Positions 1-6,063 of a stretch of DNA of 11,250 nt are shown in pieces (position 1 is the first letter of the stretch; the number at the start of each line of letters is the position of its first letter). A program made the translations under genes and the position numbers. A model generated the notes under the pieces. That model was not told the DNA's origin, made no database searches, and saw only the letters and a program-made list of their open reading frames with translations. The DNA is from CAZCJU01 sp964498965 (lineage in GTDB: Bacteria; Bacillota; Clostridia; Oscillospirales; CAG-272), in NCBI GenBank assembly GCA_964498965.1, contig CAZCJU010000055.1:1-11250 (forward strand), written 5' to 3'.

Positions 1-1
1 T

Positions 2-565
2 TTCGGCATAAATCAAGGTGCGACATACGAGGATCTGCGTGTCGAACATATGAAAAAAATAGCCGAACTCGGTCTTGACGGCTACGCCATAGGCGGACTT
101 GCCGTGGGCGAGCCGACGGAGGAAATGTACAGAATAATCGAAGCGGTGGAGCCGCATATGCCGAAGGACAAACCCAGATATCTTATGGGTGTCGGTACTC
201 CGTGGAATATCATAGAGGGAGTGTACCGAGGCGTGGATTTCTTCGATTGCGTAATGCCGTCGAGAAACGCACGTCACGGATATTTGTTCACTTGGGAGGG
301 AACAGTCAACGTGCTTAACAGCAAATACGAGCGTGACGACTCGCCTATATCCCCGTCGTGCAATTGTCCGACCTGTCAAAATTATTCGAGAGCTTATATA
401 AGACACCTTTTTAAAGCAAAGGAAATGCTCGGAATGCGTCTTGCGGTAATGCATAATCTGTATTTTTATAATGAACTTATGCAAAAAATCAGGGATGCTA
501 TCGACAACGACAGCTACGAAGAGTTTTATCGAAGATATCACACGTCATTAATGACGAGAATATGA
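2..565 (+). CDS. tgt: Queuine/preQ1 tRNA-guanine transglycosylase, C-terminal half (5' end outside window)
   Basis: Tgt exchanges the wobble guanine 34 of GUN-anticodon tRNAs for preQ1 in bacteria, the first tRNA-bound step of queuosine synthesis in the cytoplasm. The open frame runs from base 2 with no start in view, so the ATG at 50 is internal. 187 residues are visible against roughly 370-380 for the family. Seen here: an FGINQG segment at visible residues 1-6, matching the family's FGIVQGG; the GGLAVGEP loop at about 31-38; the FDCVMPSRNARHG active-site segment, whose Asp (visible residue 82) is the expected nucleophile; and the zinc site CxCxxC (120, 122, 125) plus the His of MHNLYF (151). 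All key C-terminal residues are intact. Queuosine neighbours such as queA are not in view on this side. The identity is secure because the active-site and zinc motifs are near-perfect. Confidence 0.96.
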   Translation, partial: FGINQGATYEDLRVEHMKKIAELGLDGYAIGGLAVGEPTEEMYRIIEAVEPHMPKDKPRYLMGVGTPWNIIEGVYRGVDFFDCVMPSRNARHGYLFTWEGTVNVLNSKYERDDSPISPSCNCPTCQNYSRAYIRHLFKAKEMLGMRLAVMHNLYFYNELMQKIRDAIDNDSYEEFYRRYHTSLMTRI

Positions 566-568
566 GGT
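564..568 (+). promoter_or_regulatory. Ribosome binding site GAGGT overlapping the tgt stop codon
   Basis: GAGGT lies 4 bases before the ATG at 573 and shares its first two bases with the tgt TGA at 563-565. This supports the 573 start and suggests that the rhamnosidase-like gene is translated from a tgt read-through transcript, possibly coupled to termination at tgt. Confidence 0.7.
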
Positions 569-572
569 TAAT

Positions 573-2672
573 ATGAAATATTTTGCTAAAGCAACTCCCG
601 TTTGGGAAAAAGGTCAAAGCGAAACGATGAATTATCCGCTTTGCTTTAAGGCTCAATTAAAAAAATGCGATGGCGTAACGCTTTATCTGGCGTCTACCGC
701 ATTGTGCCGTGTCATGGTAAATGACGAGTTCGTGTCAAGCTCGCCCGCAAGAGCCGCCCATGGATTTTGCCGTGTCGATGTTATAGACATATCAAAGTAT
801 CTCACACATGACGTAAACGAGCTGGAAATATATGCTATAGGATATTTCGTGAACAGCTTTGAATACGCATGGGTGAGATCAAGCATATGCTTCGAGGTGC
901 GTTGCGGTGAAACGGTGCTTTGTGCTACGGGTGATGACACGGTCAAAGCCTATTTGTATGCACGGAAAATAATCAAAACAACACGATATTCGTTCCAAAG
1001 GTCGTTTAACGAGGTCTATGACTTGACACGGGACGAGTGCGGCGAACAGGCAGAGCTTGAATATGTGCCGTGCGGAGAATTTATCGACAGACAAGCACCG
1101 TATCCCGATTACCCGATACTCGATGCCGTAAGTGAAATAGGTTGCGGCAGAGTGAGCAAAAGCGAGAAGTCCTCATATTTTTCGGACAGATGTATAGTAA
1201 ACATTTACGAGGATTTCAAGGGCTATAAGATAGACGAGCTTGACTGTTATTTGGCAAAAGAATATCAAATGTTCGATTTCGAAATTCTGTCGCCCGAAAC
1301 GGTATATACGAAAACGGCGGCTTTGCCCGATAACTCTTATGTCATGTTCGATATGGGCAGGGAGGTGACCGGATTTATCGAAGCCGAAGTCATTTGCGAC
1401 GGCGATACAACACTCTATGCGGCTTGGGACGAGCTGGTGAATGACGGAAATATTGACCCGTTCAGACTTTCGACTTCGAGTATTGCGTGCTGGAAACTCA
1501 AAAAAGGCAGATATAAGCTGTCTACGCTCGAGCCGTACTGCGTGCGTTATTTGCAATTTATCACCGACGGTGCAAGCCTTATATTGAACAATGTGTCGGT
1601 TCGCGGATATGAATTCCCTTATTCGCAGATCGAGTATAAGCCGAATATCGAAGATGCGGATATGCAAAAAGTATGCGATGCCGCAGTCGCTACATTCGCT
1701 CAAAACTCCGTCGATATATTCATGGATTGCCCGTCGAGAGAACGTGCCGGCTGGCTGTGCGACAGCTTCTTTACGGCAAGGGTCGAGTACGCATTGACGG
1801 GAAAAACGCGTATTGAACACGATTTCCTGCAGAATTTCATTATTTGCGAAAAATTCGACTTTATTCCCGAAGGTGTGCTTCCTATGTGCTACCCGGGCGA
1901 TCATCCGGATCACGTTTTTATACCGAATTATGATATGTGGTTCGTTGTCGAGCTTGCCGAATATCTTGAAAGAAGCGGCGACAGAGAGCTTGTAGACTTG
2001 GCAAAAACGAAAATCTACGCTCTTGTGGATTTCTTTAAAAAATACGAAAACAGCGACGGCTTGCTCCAAAAGCTCCCGAGCTGGGTGTTCATCGAATGGA
2101 GTAAATCGAACGACTTTGTACAGGATATCTCGTTCCCGTCGAATATGCTATACTCGATGATGAAAAAGAAGGTGGGCGAGATGTACGATGACGAAAATAT
2201 GGAAGCCGAGGGCGAAAAGCTTGCTCGCACGATAAGAGAACGCTCGTACAAAAACGGATTTTTTGCCGATAACGCCTTGCTTGACGATGACGGCGTAGCC
2301 CATACGACAAATAATTTTACCGAATCGAATCAGTATTATGCATTCTTTACCGGCGTGGCTACACCCGAGCTGTATCCCGAACTTTGGAAAACGCTTACCG
2401 AGGACTTCGGACCGGATAGAAAGAAAACGGGAAAAATGCCCGAAATATATTTCGCAAATGCCCTTACCGGAAATTATTTGCGTCTTGAATTGCTGTTCCG
2501 CTACGGTCTCTACGAAAAGCTCTATGAAGAGATCAAGGGATATTTCCTCTATATGGCAGAACAAACGGGTACTCTTTGGGAAAACGATACCGATTTCGCA
2601 AGTTGTAATCACGGCTTCGCATCCTGTGCGATCCATTGGCTTAAGGGTATCTTGTCCGACGTGCGGAAGTGA
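573..2672 (+). CDS. GH78-type alpha-L-rhamnosidase-like protein, cytoplasmic
   Basis: GH78 enzymes are inverting glycosidases that release terminal L-rhamnose from glycans and plant glycosides. The 699-residue protein has a beta-rich N-terminal part, a linker strand motif MFDMGREVTG at 258-267 (the family often shows DFGQNxVG there), and an alpha/alpha six-hairpin catalytic domain at about 360-690. Within it, DCPSRERAGWLCD at 385-397 gives D385, E390 and D397. Their +5 and +12 spacing matches D567, E572 and D579 reported for Bacillus RhaB. E670 in GTLWEN fits the catalytic base, and the SCNHGFAS segment after it matches the SLNH region of the family. There is no signal peptide or membrane segment, so it should act on imported substrate. 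It starts 7 bp after tgt and ends before a terminator. The family is confident. Substrate is not: many short GH78-like proteins are uncharacterised, and no sugar transporter or rhamnose pathway gene is in view. Confidence 0.85.
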   Translation: MKYFAKATPVWEKGQSETMNYPLCFKAQLKKCDGVTLYLASTALCRVMVNDEFVSSSPARAAHGFCRVDVIDISKYLTHDVNELEIYAIGYFVNSFEYAWVRSSICFEVRCGETVLCATGDDTVKAYLYARKIIKTTRYSFQRSFNEVYDLTRDECGEQAELEYVPCGEFIDRQAPYPDYPILDAVSEIGCGRVSKSEKSSYFSDRCIVNIYEDFKGYKIDELDCYLAKEYQMFDFEILSPETVYTKTAALPDNSYVMFDMGREVTGFIEAEVICDGDTTLYAAWDELVNDGNIDPFRLSTSSIACWKLKKGRYKLSTLEPYCVRYLQFITDGASLILNNVSVRGYEFPYSQIEYKPNIEDADMQKVCDAAVATFAQNSVDIFMDCPSRERAGWLCDSFFTARVEYALTGKTRIEHDFLQNFIICEKFDFIPEGVLPMCYPGDHPDHVFIPNYDMWFVVELAEYLERSGDRELVDLAKTKIYALVDFFKKYENSDGLLQKLPSWVFIEWSKSNDFVQDISFPSNMLYSMMKKKVGEMYDDENMEAEGEKLARTIRERSYKNGFFADNALLDDDGVAHTTNNFTESNQYYAFFTGVATPELYPELWKTLTEDFGPDRKKTGKMPEIYFANALTGNYLRLELLFRYGLYEKLYEEIKGYFLYMAEQTGTLWENDTDFASCNHGFASCAIHWLKGILSDVRK

Positions 2673-2704
2673 TATTGCGGCGGCGAAAAGTGACAGCTTA
2701 AATT

Positions 2705-2733
2705 AAAAAAGACGGCACTAAGCCGTCTTTTTT
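2705..2733. terminator. Bidirectional intrinsic terminator between convergent genes
   Basis: A perfect 12-bp stem pairs 2705-2716 (six A then GACGGC) with 2722-2733 (GCCGTC then six T) around the loop ACTAA. The A-tract and T-tract are part of the stem, so the hairpin is followed by a T-run on either strand. It lies 32 bp after the rhamnosidase-like stop and 7 bp past the stop of the minus-strand lipoprotein, so it serves both transcripts. Confidence 0.93.
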
Positions 2734-2740
2734 GTTTGAT

Positions 2741-3682
2741 TCAGTGTATTTCGGCCTTTTTGAGGCTGACTTTTCCGTTTTCTATCGTGTATGTAACGCT
2801 TACCGCACCGCTGCTTGCGTCCTGTGCGTCGTGTAATTCAAGCGTTCCGCTTTTGTTGTCAAAAGTCGTGTACTGCTCGTAATAATGACACGTCGTTTTT
2901 ATAACGTATGCAGTGTCGTAAGGAGTTACGTAATCGCCTACGTTAAATGTGTTAAGCTTCTTTACTTTTCCGTCTTTAATGCCGAGCGAATAAAACGTTA
3001 CCGTATCCTGCGTGTAATTGTATGCTTTTCCGTCCTTTTCGGTCGATGTCACGGTGAACAGAAAAATCGTGTCGTCCTTTACAATGGGACAGAGCGAAAT
3101 GTTGCTGCAATTCAAGCCTGCGAGCGACAACTCTTTGCCCTCGTTGAGATAGTACAAATGAGGGACGTCGGTGTTCTCGTCAACGACAAGTGCGAAATAT
3201 TTTCCGTCTATCGCAACCGAACACTTCATCTGACCGTAGCTCACTACAAGCGGGTCGAACAAGAATTCTTCGCTGTCGGGATTTGCTTTGCATATCAATG
3301 CAGGCTCGCCGTGACGCTTGTTATTCTTGTACCAACGAATAAAACGCATTACGGGAGTGTCCTCCTGCCCGGCCGCTATGTATCTGTCGTTTCCGTAATA
3401 GTACTCGACTTCGGGTTCGGTCGGTGTTGTTTCCTTGCCGACGGGTTCGGTATCAATATTATTTGTCGTACTTTCTTCGCTGCCTGTCGTAACTTCTTCC
3501 GTTACAACCTCGTAAGTTGTATCTTCATCACCGTTGTCCGTATCAGTGGTAATATTACCCGATACCACCGTTCCGGGTGCTTGTGTGCTGTCATAGCCGG
3601 TTGTTTCTGTATGGCTGTTATCACGACAGGAAACAAGTAGAATTGTGGAGAAAATTAATGTAAATATTGCAAGTTTTTTCAT
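2741..3682 (-). CDS. Lipoprotein of unknown function with Thr/Glu-rich linker
   Basis: The 313-residue product begins with MKK, a hydrophobic stretch and the lipobox LVSC, with lipidated Cys at 19, so it should be anchored to the outer face of the membrane. Residues 20-90 are a low-complexity linker rich in Thr, Ser, Glu and Asp, typical of a wall-spanning stalk. Residues about 91-313 look like a mostly beta-stranded extracellular domain with several aromatic-rich strands (EYYYGNDRY at 93-101; IRWYKNN). I do not recognise its family and see no catalytic motif. AAGGAG (plus-strand positions 3689-3694) lies 6 bases before the ATG and fixes the start. A strong promoter lies about 225 bases upstream, and the terminator at 2705-2733 follows the stop, so this is a single-gene transcript. 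The linker resembles that of the other lipoprotein in this window, but their C-terminal domains are unrelated. Confidence 0.8.
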   Translation of the reverse strand: MKKLAIFTLIFSTILLVSCRDNSHTETTGYDSTQAPGTVVSGNITTDTDNGDEDTTYEVVTEEVTTGSEESTTNNIDTEPVGKETTPTEPEVEYYYGNDRYIAAGQEDTPVMRFIRWYKNNKRHGEPALICKANPDSEEFLFDPLVVSYGQMKCSVAIDGKYFALVVDENTDVPHLYYLNEGKELSLAGLNCSNISLCPIVKDDTIFLFTVTSTEKDGKAYNYTQDTVTFYSLGIKDGKVKKLNTFNVGDYVTPYDTAYVIKTTCHYYEQYTTFDNKSGTLELHDAQDASSGAVSVTYTIENGKVSLKKAEIH

Positions 3683-3688
3683 GGCGAA

Positions 3689-3694
3689 CTCCTT
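3689..3694 (-). promoter_or_regulatory. Ribosome binding site AAGGAG of the Thr-rich lipoprotein
   Basis: On the minus strand AAGGAG is followed by a 6-base spacer and then ATG at 3682, an optimal arrangement that fixes the start. Confidence 0.85.
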
Positions 3695-3706
3695 ATTTAA
3701 ATTTAT

Positions 3707-3879
3707 TTAACCAATCGTCCTGCGATTGAATTCAATTTGATCAAACAACATTATCGGGTCTACCGTATACGTTTTGCTTGTGGTGAAAGCTTGTGTGTTG
3801 CTGTTATATACAAACGCAGATAAGTGTATATGTACTCCGTACGGATCATCCGTTCCGTTCGTGCCACCGGAATCAGTCC
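3707..3879 (-). pseudogene. Possible 3' remnant of an M23-type (LytM/lysostaphin-like) metallopeptidase gene
   Basis: Read on the minus strand, about 57 codons from 3879 down to the TAA at 3707 give a peptide with SGGTNG, then YGVHIHLSAF and, 20-odd residues later, a VDPIMLF segment. This order resembles the end of the M23 peptidase domain: a Gly-rich turn, the GxHxH motif carrying a zinc or active-site His, a strand, then a (V)NP/DP segment. There is no usable start after the promoter at 3907-3935. The only in-frame ATG, at 3916, lies inside that promoter. The N-terminal domain and the first zinc ligands are missing. It therefore looks like a gene tail left after a deletion, now inside the leader of the lipoprotein mRNA. 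Resemblance is by motif only, so a chance open stretch remains possible. Confidence 0.4.
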
Positions 3880-3906
3880 TTTCAATTGTTTTGTTCCTAC
3901 AAGAAA

Positions 3907-3935
3907 AATATACCATATTATCTGCGATTTGTCAA
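3907..3935 (-). promoter_or_regulatory. Sigma-A-type promoter with extended -10, reading toward the Thr-rich lipoprotein
   Basis: On the minus strand a perfect -35 TTGACA (3930-3935) and a -10 TATATT (3907-3912) are separated by exactly 17 bp. TGG sits directly before the -10, making it an extended -10. Transcription should start near 3900, leaving a leader of about 220 nt before the lipoprotein ATG at 3682. Confidence 0.8.
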
Positions 3936-3982
3936 TATATATTTGTAAATTTGCATAAATTTATTTTTTTTGAGAAAAGCTA

Positions 3983-4011
3983 TTGACAAGTTCGGATTTT
4001 TATGGTATACT
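3983..4011 (+). promoter_or_regulatory. Sigma-A-type promoter with extended -10, reading toward reverse rubrerythrin
   Basis: TTGACA (3983-3988), a 17-bp spacer ending in TGG, and TATACT (4006-4011) give a near-consensus promoter. The start point should fall near 4018, leaving a leader of about 45 nt. It is divergent from, and built like, the minus-strand promoter at 3907-3935. The two -35 boxes are separated by 47 bp of AT-rich DNA (3936-3982). Confidence 0.88.
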
Positions 4012-4053
4012 CTTATCAGTAAGGGTTACTAAATAAAAATAATAATCAATAAT

Positions 4054-4057
4054 GGAG
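4054..4057 (+). promoter_or_regulatory. Ribosome binding site GGAG that selects the start at 4064
   Basis: GGAG lies 6 bases before the ATG at 4064. The earlier in-frame ATG at 4052 overlaps this site and has only AT-rich, SD-free sequence before it, so 4064 is the better start. Confidence 0.8.
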
Positions 4058-4063
4058 AAGAAA

Positions 4064-4606
4064 ATGAAAAAATTCAAATGTACGGTTTGCGGATATGTTC
4101 ACGAGGGTAACGAAGCTCCCGAAAAATGCCCTGTTTGCGGAGTACCCGCATCGAAATTCGTCGAGGAAAAGGGCGAGAAAACATGGGCGGCGGAGCATAT
4201 CGTCGGCGTTGCAAAGGACGTTGATCCCGAAATAATACAGGGCTTGAGAGATAATTTCAAGGGCGAATGCACGGAAGTCGGAATGTATCTTGCAATGGCG
4301 AGAGCGGCTTACAGAGAGGGCTATCCGGAGATAGGTATGTACTACGAAAAGGCGGCTATGGAGGAAGCGGAGCATGCGGCTAAATTTGCGGAGCTTCTCG
4401 GCGAAGTCGTTACGGACAGCACGAAGAAAAATCTCGAAATGAGAGTCGATGCCGAAAACGGAGCTACAATGGGCAAATTCGAGCTTGCAAAGCTGGCAAA
4501 GGCACAGAATCTCGATGCGATCCATGACACGGTTCACGAAATGGCACGTGACGAAGCACGCCACGGTAAAGCGTTTGAGGGACTTCTCAACCGCTACTTC
4601 AAGTGA
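4064..4606 (+). CDS. Reverse rubrerythrin (N-terminal rubredoxin, C-terminal diiron domain)
   Basis: Reverse rubrerythrins are cytoplasmic peroxidases of anaerobes that reduce hydrogen peroxide, and in some clostridia oxygen, using electrons from NADH through a rubredoxin-type iron site. The 180-residue protein opens with a rubredoxin-like domain (C6, C9, C22, C25) and continues into a ferritin-like four-helix domain. The iron ligands appear as E68, E101xxH104, E131 and E164xxH167. Domain order is the reverse of classical rubrerythrin, and the length matches the revRbr family. The ATG at 4064 is preferred to the one at 4052 because GGAG sits 6 bases before it. The gene has a strong promoter of its own at 3983-4011 and a terminator at 4669-4700, so it is monocistronic. 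No PerR-like operator is convincing in the leader. All metal ligands are present, so it should be functional. Confidence 0.95.
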   Translation: MKKFKCTVCGYVHEGNEAPEKCPVCGVPASKFVEEKGEKTWAAEHIVGVAKDVDPEIIQGLRDNFKGECTEVGMYLAMARAAYREGYPEIGMYYEKAAMEEAEHAAKFAELLGEVVTDSTKKNLEMRVDAENGATMGKFELAKLAKAQNLDAIHDTVHEMARDEARHGKAFEGLLNRYFK

Positions 4607-4614
4607 TTTCTTTC

Positions 4615-4656
4615 AAATTCGTGTTTGCGGCATGACCTCCGACCAAACATGAATTT
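4615..4656 (+). repeat. Imperfect 13-bp inverted repeat just after the rubrerythrin stop
   Basis: AAATTCGTGTTTG (4615-4627) pairs with CAAACATGAATTT (4644-4656). One position is a G-U pair in plus-strand RNA, and an inner CGG/CCG can extend the stem. No T-run follows directly, so it is not a standard terminator by itself. It begins 8 bases after the rubrerythrin stop and precedes the true terminator, so it may stabilise the mRNA 3' end. It could also be the trace of a small inserted element. Confidence 0.6.
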
Positions 4657-4668
4657 AAAATAAAACAT

Positions 4669-4700
4669 CCTCCGTTCATCGAAGAACGGAGGACTTTTTT
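4669..4700. terminator. Intrinsic terminator of rubrerythrin, usable in both directions
   Basis: A perfect 9-bp stem pairs CCTCCGTTC (4669-4677) with GAACGGAGG (4684-4692) around the loop ATCGAA, and a run of six T follows at 4695-4700. Read on the minus strand, the same stem is followed by a T-rich tract (GTTTTATTTT), so it probably also ends the lipoprotein transcript whose stop is at 4765. The stretch 4701-4764 is AT-rich and holds nothing else I can support. Confidence 0.9.
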
Positions 4701-4764
4701 ATGCAAGGCAACCGAATATTTGCCATATCGGACAAAAAGGGTATTTTATCAAATATTTGTATTT

Positions 4765-6039
4765 TTAAAAATATATTTCCGCACCGTCGGCGAGGCATTT
4801 TACGCAACCCGTACCGGCACCGTCGCACCAGCCCTGCACGACAGTTACGCACCGTCTGAACAGTGCTTCGTTACCGGCATATTCTATCGTATTCAAGTTC
4901 GAGCAGTTTATGAAGCACGCCCATTCGAGCAGTGACAGCGACGATGGAAGCTTGATATAAGTCAGGCTCGTGCAATCGGCAAAGGCGTATTCTTCTACTT
5001 TTTTCACATTTTGAAGCGTTACCGATTTAAGACGGCGGCAACCGCTGAAGCACGAGGCATTTATCGCATTGACATTCAAGGCCGAAATACTTTCGAGTAC
5101 GGAGCAACCCTCAAACGCACTTTCGCCGAGATATTCAAGGCTTGACTGTATCGTAACGCTTTTCAAAGCCGTACAGCCGTAAAACGCTTTGTCATCGACA
5201 GTCGTTATTGTGTCGGGCAGGACGATCTGCGTGATATCCTTTGAGTTTTTGAAAGCTTCCTTGTTGATTTTTTTAACCGCAACACCGTGGCTCGTCTGAG
5301 GCACGATGATGACCTTATCCGTACACGTGCCTATGCCTACGAGCCTGCAATAGTCGATTGAATATTCGAACTCGAGACCGTGCGAAACTGCGATCGTTTC
5401 TTCATCGAGCTTTATTCCGCAACGTGTGCAATTTCGGTGCTTTGAACCGTCATGCTCGTCGCACGCTTGCGTATCGGTTACCCAGCTTCCGGGGTTATGA
5501 CCTTTTGCGGTAATTTCGGTTTGTGCGGTAATGACTTTGCCGCATACGGAGCAGTGTGAGCCGTCGCTTACCCCGTTCTCGGTACAAGTGGCGGGCGTGC
5601 CTTTATCGGTTACCGGTGAGTGAGCTGTTTTCGGAAGCGTTTTTTCTTCACTCGCTCCGCACGAACAGCTTCTTCGGCTTGTTCCCGTTTTTTCGCAGGT
5701 TGCGGCTTCCGTCGTTTGCCATTCGCCGAACGTGTGGGTATGAGCGGTCGGCTGTGTCGTGTCGGGTACGGTATCCGTTGTCGTGTCATCCGCGAGATCG
5801 GTCGTCGAGCTTTCGCTTACGTCCTCGGTGTCGGACGGCTCTTCCATTGTGTCCTCTTCGGCATTTTGCGTTTGGCTTTCCGTCGCTTCGCCCGTCGTGT
5901 CGACGGAAGTATCCGTACCGACGGAAGTATCCGTACCGACGGAAGTATCCGTGCCGTTGCTCGTTTTATTACACGACGAGATCGTCGGAATAAGCAAGAT
6001 TGCGGTGATTGCGGCGATCGCCGTAATTATTTTTTTCAT
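4765..6039 (-). CDS. BspA-like leucine-rich-repeat lipoprotein with Cys-rich repeats
   Basis: The 424-residue product starts with a hydrophobic signal peptide and the lipobox ISSC (lipidated C23), so it is anchored outside the membrane. Residues 29-47 carry three GTDTSV/D units, followed by a Thr/Ser/Asp/Glu-rich stalk to about 98. Residues 99-220 hold three divergent Cys repeats with Cys at 115/125/127, 152/163/166 and 193/204/207. The first is preceded by HTHTFGEW, a motif common in clostridial surface proteins. From about 254 to 390 there are BspA-type leucine-rich repeats (LRR_5) with recurrent AF-x-x-C/S. The C-terminal cap has four Cys (397, 405, 412, 415). BspA-like proteins often bind host or other surface ligands; no ligand can be named here. 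The start has GAGGAG 11 bases upstream (6051-6056), inside the 24-bp gap after the activase stop, so the two genes are probably co-transcribed. Confidence 0.85.
   Translation of the reverse strand: MKKIITAIAAITAILLIPTISSCNKTSNGTDTSVGTDTSVGTDTSVDTTGEATESQTQNAEEDTMEEPSDTEDVSESSTTDLADDTTTDTVPDTTQPTAHTHTFGEWQTTEAATCEKTGTSRRSCSCGASEEKTLPKTAHSPVTDKGTPATCTENGVSDGSHCSVCGKVITAQTEITAKGHNPGSWVTDTQACDEHDGSKHRNCTRCGIKLDEETIAVSHGLEFEYSIDYCRLVGIGTCTDKVIIVPQTSHGVAVKKINKEAFKNSKDITQIVLPDTITTVDDKAFYGCTALKSVTIQSSLEYLGESAFEGCSVLESISALNVNAINASCFSGCRRLKSVTLQNVKKVEEYAFADCTSLTYIKLPSSLSLLEWACFINCSNLNTIEYAGNEALFRRCVTVVQGWCDGAGTGCVKCLADGAEIYF
5902..5955 (-). repeat. Three tandem 18-bp repeats inside the lipoprotein gene
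   Basis: Units at 5902-5919, 5920-5937 and 5938-5955 are identical except for one base in the third. They encode the GTDTSV repeats just after the lipidated Cys. The unit is a multiple of 3, so a gain or loss by slippage would change stalk length without breaking the frame. Confidence 0.93.
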
Positions 6040-6050
6040 TATTTGTTTTA

Positions 6051-6056
6051 CTCCTC
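6051..6056 (-). promoter_or_regulatory. Ribosome binding site GAGGAG of the BspA-like lipoprotein
   Basis: GAGGAG on the minus strand lies in the 24-bp gap after the activase stop and 11 bases before the ATG at 6039, slightly longer than the optimum. There is no room for a separate promoter in the gap, which supports co-transcription. Confidence 0.65.
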
Positions 6057-6063
6057 ATTAATC

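Noticed and set aside
1173..2069. 298-codon open frame on the minus strand
   Set aside because: It lies wholly inside the rhamnosidase-like gene, which has strong family motifs and a ribosome binding site. The antisense product shows no recognisable motif, so it is a codon-bias shadow.
3774..3986. 70-codon open frame on the plus strand in the lipoprotein-rubrerythrin gap
   Set aside because: It runs antisense to the promoter and the putative peptidase remnant, has no ribosome binding site and no recognisable motif.
4052..4063. Earlier ATG for rubrerythrin at 4052 (four extra residues)
   Set aside because: It overlaps the GGAG that is ideally placed for the ATG at 4064 and has no ribosome binding site of its own. 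The 180-residue form matches the family length.
4012..4063. PerR-type peroxide operator in the rubrerythrin leader
   Set aside because: The leader is AT-rich and has TAAT runs, but no palindrome close to the TTATAATnATTATAA consensus can be drawn.
4701..4764. Short palindromes (CAAATATTTG at 4750-4759, TTTTTAAAAA at 4762-4771) as a terminator or origin
   Set aside because: They are AT-only or nearly so, too short to be significant in this base composition, and have no T-run after a GC stem.
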